Source of the DNA: Xanthobacteraceae bacterium
GTDB lineage: Bacteria; Pseudomonadota; Alphaproteobacteria; Rhizobiales; Xanthobacteraceae
Direction: 5' to 3'
Assembly: GCA_022841625.1 (NCBI GenBank)
Contig: JALHRD010000006.1
Span: forward strand, 62,001 to 126,000
Length of the DNA stretch: 64,000 nt
Shown here: positions 60,471-64,000 of the stretch, one piece after another
Layout: every line of letters begins with the position of its first letter
How positions within the stretch are numbered: position 1 is the stretch's first letter
The notes under the pieces: model-generated
The model's input: the letters and a program-made list of their open reading frames with translations, nothing else
Database searches by the model: none
What the model was told of the DNA's origin: nothing
Program-made: the position numbers and the translations under genes

Positions 60471-61806
60471 TGGTCAGCCCCTCCACGCGAACGGTCGGCG
60501 CATCGACCGCATGGCGGAATTCAAGATCGTTGGCCGGCGTCAGGCTCGCGAACATGTCGACCAGATTACCGGCGATGGTGACTTCACTCACCGGATAGGT
60601 CGGCTTGCCGTTTTCAATCCAGAATCCCGCGGCGCCGCGGCTATAGTCGCCCGTGACCTGGTTGACGCCCATCCCAATCAGGCTGGTGACATAAAAGCCT
60701 TCACGGATATCGGCCATCAAGGCGTCGGGACTCAACGCGCCCGCTTCAAGATAGAGATTGGTGGCGCCCGGCGACGGCGCCGATGACACCCCGCGCTGGG
60801 CATGACCCGTGGTGGCGAGCCCGAGTTCGCGCGCGGTCGCGCTGTCGAGCAGCCAGGTCGTCAGCACGCCATCGTCAATCAGCGAACGCCGGCTGCCGGC
60901 GACGCCCTCGCCGTCGAACGGCCGCGAGCGTAGCCCGCGGCGGCGTAGCGGATCGTCGATCACGCGAATGCCCGCACGGAACAGGCGCTCGCCAAGCTTA
61001 TCCTTGAGAAAGCTGGTCTTGCGCGCGACCGCGCTGCCGTTGATCGCGCCGGCGAGATGTCCGAGCAGCGAGCTTGCCACGCGCTTGTCAAAGATGACCG
61101 GCGCCTTGGTGGTTTCGACCTTGCGCGGATTGAGTCGCGCCACCGCGCGCTCGCCCGCGGTGCGCCCGACCTTTTCCGGCGATTCCAAATCGGCGGCGTG
61201 CAGCGCGCTGGTGAAATCATAATCGGTCTCCATCCCGGTGCCTTCACCAGCGATGGCCGACATGCTGAAACCACAACGCGAGACCAGATAAGCGCCGCGA
61301 AATCCGTGGCTGGTCGCCAACACCATGCCGCCAATGCTGGCCGACGCGGACGCGCCCTCCGACTTGCTCACGCCTTTGACCGCAAGCCCGGCCGCTTCGG
61401 CGCGCAGCGCGCGATCCTCAAGCACCGAAACCGTCGCCAGATCCGGATCGAGCAAATCGAGTTCCGGCATTGCGCGCGCCAATGCCGCGGCATCGGCCAG
61501 GCCCGCGAATTTGTCCTCGGGCGCTACTTTAGCCATCGCCACCGCGCGCTCGGCGAGTGGCGCCACCTCGCTCGCAATATCGTTGGTCGACACCACCGCG
61601 CTGCGCCGGCCGACAAACACCCGTAGGCCGACATCGTCGCTTTCGGCGCGCTCGGATTGCTCCACCGCGCCGTCGCGCACCCCGACCGACAGCGACATCG
61701 AGCGCACCGCCACAGCATCGGCGGTATCGGCGCCTGCCCGGCGCGCGGCGGTGACAAGACGCTCGGCAATATCCGACAGCGCCGTTTGATCAAGAAGAGA
61801 TGACAT
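60457..61806 (-). CDS. pmbA: TldD/PmbA-family metalloprotease homologue (PmbA)
   Basis: A 449-aa protein of the TldD/PmbA family. TldD and PmbA (TldE) together process peptides and have been linked to microcin maturation and CcdA turnover; PmbA itself lacks the HExxH motif of TldD, and none is seen here. Family landmarks: RSMSLSVGVRDGAVEQSERAE, seen as SVGVRDGAVEQSE, FDGEGVAGSRRSLIDDGVL and TGDYSRGAAGFWIENGKP. tldD is not in the window. Overlaps the phosphatase gene downstream. Confidence 0.93.
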   Translation of the reverse strand: MSSLLDQTALSDIAERLVTAARRAGADTADAVAVRSMSLSVGVRDGAVEQSERAESDDVGLRVFVGRRSAVVSTNDIASEVAPLAERAVAMAKVAPEDKFAGLADAAALARAMPELDLLDPDLATVSVLEDRALRAEAAGLAVKGVSKSEGASASASIGGMVLATSHGFRGAYLVSRCGFSMSAIAGEGTGMETDYDFTSALHAADLESPEKVGRTAGERAVARLNPRKVETTKAPVIFDKRVASSLLGHLAGAINGSAVARKTSFLKDKLGERLFRAGIRVIDDPLRRRGLRSRPFDGEGVAGSRRSLIDDGVLTTWLLDSATARELGLATTGHAQRGVSSAPSPGATNLYLEAGALSPDALMADIREGFYVTSLIGMGVNQVTGDYSRGAAGFWIENGKPTYPVSEVTIAGNLVDMFASLTPANDLEFRHAVDAPTVRVEGLTIAGR

Positions 61807-61962
61807 TGCAGGGGTTCTAACTCGGTTGGCGCGGCAGCATTTTGCGCGATTGACGAGAAATTGACGAAACGTAGAAACGCCCCGTCAAGCATGAGCCGAA
61901 ACGCCCACATTGATAACGCAGATTAACCAGGAACCTTAAGCGAATTCCGAGGCCTTTGCGGC

Positions 61963-62625
61963 ATGATTGCGGCAACGAGCGGGGGACCAACTCCGACGGG
62001 GGCCAACGACCGGGGAAAACTCGGCGGGGAGCGCATTGTGAGGCGTCAAACAAACTTGAGCAGGGCAATGCCTGCCGGGTCGAGTCGCGTCGAGCGGCTC
62101 GACCCGTTCGCCTTACCGGCACGCTTTTCGGTCGCCGACACGGCCGCCGATGGCCGCGTGCGCCATGTCGAACTGACCCGGGATCGGGTGGTCGTGCGGC
62201 GCGCAATCCGCGGCATGAAGATGGCGGTTAATCTTCCACTCACGGTCTATCGCGGCATTGCGCTGCGCATGCAACCGCCCGCGGCCGACTCGCCGGGCAC
62301 GGTTTCCATTGTACTGGAGCATCACGACCGCGCTCTTTCACTTCCTCTGTTTCACGCCGACGACAACAGCGACATTGTCGCGGAATGGCAGTCGTGGTCG
62401 CGCGTTCTCGGTTTGCCGCTGCTGGTCGCCGACGCGGATGGATGCTTGCGTGAAGCGTTCGACCGCATTGGCGCCCTTCGCATCGACACTCCCGCTGCCC
62501 GACGTCGGCGCCGCACCGCGATCTGGAAGCGGCGGCCTTCGATCCTGCTGCGGCGCAAGGTCGGCCGCTCGCTCGACGGCGCCGCAGTGCATCGCGACGA
62601 GCGCGAGATTATCGCAAGGAATTGA
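61963..62625 (+). CDS. DUF6101-like conserved protein
   Basis: A 220-aa soluble basic protein. Landmarks: RLDPFALPARFSVAD, RDRVVVRRAIRGMKMAVNLP and VSIVLEHHDRALSLPLF. Proteins of this type are found beside ubiA in related genomes (family name from memory, DUF6101). ATG 61963 is the first start; the conserved part begins about 45 residues in, so a start at 62068 (MPAGSSRVERL) is possible. Convergent with ubiA (10 bases). Function unknown. Confidence 0.7.
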   Translation: MIAATSGGPTPTGANDRGKLGGERIVRRQTNLSRAMPAGSSRVERLDPFALPARFSVADTAADGRVRHVELTRDRVVVRRAIRGMKMAVNLPLTVYRGIALRMQPPAADSPGTVSIVLEHHDRALSLPLFHADDNSDIVAEWQSWSRVLGLPLLVADADGCLREAFDRIGALRIDTPAARRRRRTAIWKRRPSILLRRKVGRSLDGAAVHRDEREIIARN

Positions 62626-62635
62626 GGCCGCGGCC

Positions 62636-63574
62636 TCACCCGCCCGCGCGCTGGACCAGAACCTCAAGCACCATCGCACCAAACAAGATCAATCCGGCGT
62701 CGCGGTTGGACTTGAACAGCCGCAGGCACAAATCCGGTTCGCCAATCCGAAAGCGGCCGATCTGCCACGACAACTGCGCGGCAAACGCGAAGAGCCCGAT
62801 CGAAAACACGATGCCGCCGGCGGCGCCCCAGCCGGCCAGCGCCATCAGCGCCACCGCCAGCGTGTAGAACAAAGCCAGCATCGGCCGCGTATTCTCGCCG
62901 AACAGCAGCGCGGTCGACTTAATCCCGATCAACGCATCGTCTTCACGATCCTGGTGCGCATAGATGGTGTCGTAGCCGATCACCCAGGCAATCGATCCGG
63001 CATACAGCACCAATGCCGGCCAATCGAGCCGGCCGAACAGCGCCGGCCAGCCCATCAGCGCGCCCCAGGAGAATGCCAGGCCGAGCACGATCTGCGGCCA
63101 ATAAGTGATCCGCTTCATGAACGGATAAACCGCCACCACCGCAAGCGACGCCATACCGATGGCGATGGTGAAGCCGTTGAACTGTAACAGCACTGCAAGC
63201 CCGACCAGCGCCTGCGCGACCAGAAAGCCGGCGGCGGCCGGCACGCTCACTTGACCGGCCGGAATTGGCCGCCCGCGCGTGCGCTCGACCTTGCCGTCGA
63301 GATCGCGGTCGACAATGTCGTTCCAGGTGCAGCCGGCGCCGCGCATGGCAAAGGCGCCAATGAAAAACAGCACAACATGCCAGAGATCGACCGGCTGACC
63401 GGCGTGCATGGCGGCGAGCCCCGCCGACCACCAGCATGGGATCAACAGCAGCCACGCGCCGATTGGCCGATCAAACCGCGCGAGCCGCAAATAGGGCTTG
63501 AGCCACGCCGGCGCGTGACGATCGACCCAGTTGCCGGTCGAGTCGGCGACGCGCCCAGCCGCCGCCGGCGTCAT
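62636..63574 (-). CDS. ubiA: 4-hydroxybenzoate polyprenyltransferase
   Basis: Integral membrane prenyltransferase attaching the polyprenyl chain to 4-hydroxybenzoate in ubiquinone synthesis. 312 aa with about eight or nine transmembrane helices. Two Mg-diphosphate motifs: NDIVDRDLD (85-93) and DTIYAHQDREDD (202-213), both intact. The ATG overlaps the stop of the upstream hypothetical gene in ATGA. The preceding sequence RARFDRPIGAW-type (LARFDRPIGAWLLLIPC) is the normal UbiA entry. Confidence 0.96.
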   Translation of the reverse strand: MTPAAAGRVADSTGNWVDRHAPAWLKPYLRLARFDRPIGAWLLLIPCWWSAGLAAMHAGQPVDLWHVVLFFIGAFAMRGAGCTWNDIVDRDLDGKVERTRGRPIPAGQVSVPAAAGFLVAQALVGLAVLLQFNGFTIAIGMASLAVVAVYPFMKRITYWPQIVLGLAFSWGALMGWPALFGRLDWPALVLYAGSIAWVIGYDTIYAHQDREDDALIGIKSTALLFGENTRPMLALFYTLAVALMALAGWGAAGGIVFSIGLFAFAAQLSWQIGRFRIGEPDLCLRLFKSNRDAGLILFGAMVLEVLVQRAGG

Positions 63575-64000
63575 GGACGCGCGAACGGATTGCCGGTCAG
63601 GGTCTCAAAGGTGCCGGCGCCCTTCTTCTGGCTCAGGTCCGGCAGCACCGGCGAGGTTCCGAGCGCGTCGCTCAGCGTCGGGCCGGTGGGGGCCGGTCCG
63701 CGGGCCGCCGCTTCGCAAACCTTGGCGGCAATCTTCTGTACATGGGCCTGGCCGTCCCGCACCTGCTGCACGAGTTGCGGCGGCGCACCGCAGGCTGGAC
63801 CGTCCGCAGCCAGCGCCTTTATCGCCTTGCCGAACCCCGCCACAAAGTTGCGAAACAATTGGCAGGCGGTCTTCACATCCGCCTGGCGCTCGTTGGCGGC
63901 TTGGATGCCCTTGCCATGCTTTTCCAGGCTGTCGACCAATTCCTTGAGCGCGACGCATTGCGGCGGCGGCGCGGCCGGTGGGCCGCCGAACCCAGGGCTG
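63571..64000 (-). CDS. Conserved hypothetical protein (5' end beyond window)
   Basis: The frame is open to the window edge, so the N-terminus is missing; at least 143 codons are visible. A Pro/Gly/Ala-rich linker (GGPPAAPPPQC) precedes a helical, Cys-containing domain (KELVDSLEKHGKGIQAANER, DVKTACQLFRNFV, GPACGAPPQLVQQV). A short conserved tail follows, GPTLSDALGTSPVLPD and GTFETLTGNPFAR. Four cysteines and the linker suggest an exported protein with disulfides. No function recognised. Its stop overlaps the ubiA start, so the two are cotranscribed. Confidence 0.75.
   Translation of the reverse strand, partial: SPGFGGPPAAPPPQCVALKELVDSLEKHGKGIQAANERQADVKTACQLFRNFVAGFGKAIKALAADGPACGAPPQLVQQVRDGQAHVQKIAAKVCEAAARGPAPTGPTLSDALGTSPVLPDLSQKKGAGTFETLTGNPFARP

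Noticed and set aside
1-64000. CRISPR array, insertion sequence or prophage
   Set aside because: No regularly spaced direct repeats, no transposase or integrase motif, and no phage structural genes seen. The repeats present are short palindromes only.

Overview
This is a GC-rich alphaproteobacterial chromosome segment. It most resembles the Bradyrhizobiaceae/Xanthobacteraceae branch of the Hyphomicrobiales (Rhizobiales). That placement rests on the gene order xseA-DUF2093-lpxK-waaA-DUF4170-cysQ-like-pmbA-DUF6101-ubiA, on rhizobial-type palindromic repeats (CGTCACCCTGAGG...CCTCAGGATGACGG and CCCGAAAAGTGGGAACCGG), and on a very large set of tripartite-tricarboxylate-transporter (TTT/Bug/TctC) binding proteins. 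I see no rRNA, tRNA, CRISPR array, transposase or prophage gene.

Layout. 1-1580: two tandem Bug binding proteins, the first cut by the window edge. 1598-7069: housekeeping genes (rsmD, an rluB-like pseudouridine synthase carrying a repeat inside its coding sequence, tadA, a patatin phospholipase, purD, a DUF502 membrane protein). 7145-12698: Bug proteins, PilZ, SEL1 and hypothetical genes, and a broken alpha/beta-hydrolase gene. 12820-16075: amidohydrolase, small hypothetical protein and Rieske ferredoxin, divergent from a TctC-like protein. 16262-17871: two methyltransferases. 17872-18917: a gene-free kilobase packed with hairpins. 18918-30154: a degradation island with two xanthine-dehydrogenase-family molybdenum hydroxylase sets, a UbiD decarboxylase, a TctC-like protein and an XRE regulator. 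30180-34665: pyrimidine genes (class 1B PyrD with PyrK, and PyrC) around a TPR/2-oxoglutarate-oxygenase gene. 34807-50343: a second catabolic island (TcuA-like flavoprotein, amidase, two MmgE/PrpD proteins, an atypical SDR, three tandem TctC-like proteins, a flavin monooxygenase, two more Bug proteins, a dihydroxyphthalate-decarboxylase-like protein and a Tat-exported amine oxidase). 50401-54872: an HtrA protease, small proteins, a TctC-like protein and an orphan sugar-type binding protein. 55094-64000: conserved housekeeping genes (xseA, lipid A/Kdo genes, pmbA, ubiA).

How it works together. The window encodes twelve TTT-type periplasmic binding proteins but no TctA/TctB membrane partner and no ABC permease. 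These look like swappable receptors that use transporter subunits encoded elsewhere, each sitting beside enzymes that would process its ligand. Aromatic or heterocyclic carboxylates are plausible for 18918-30154 (molybdenum hydroxylation plus prenyl-FMN decarboxylation). Tri- or dicarboxylates or their amides are plausible for 34807-45329 (TcuA-like, MmgE/PrpD, amidase). Substrates are inference only.

The twelve receptors split into two classes. Six are classical Bug proteins. The other six have a GG(G/A)(Y/A)D-type loop and a conserved Cys pair 68 or 70 residues apart, probably a periplasmic disulfide. The other notable signals are the repeat read in frame within the rluB-like gene, the hairpin array at 18.1-18.9 kb, twin 16-bp palindromes before xseA, an SDR lacking its catalytic Tyr, and a UbiD gene embedded in a molybdenum hydroxylase operon.
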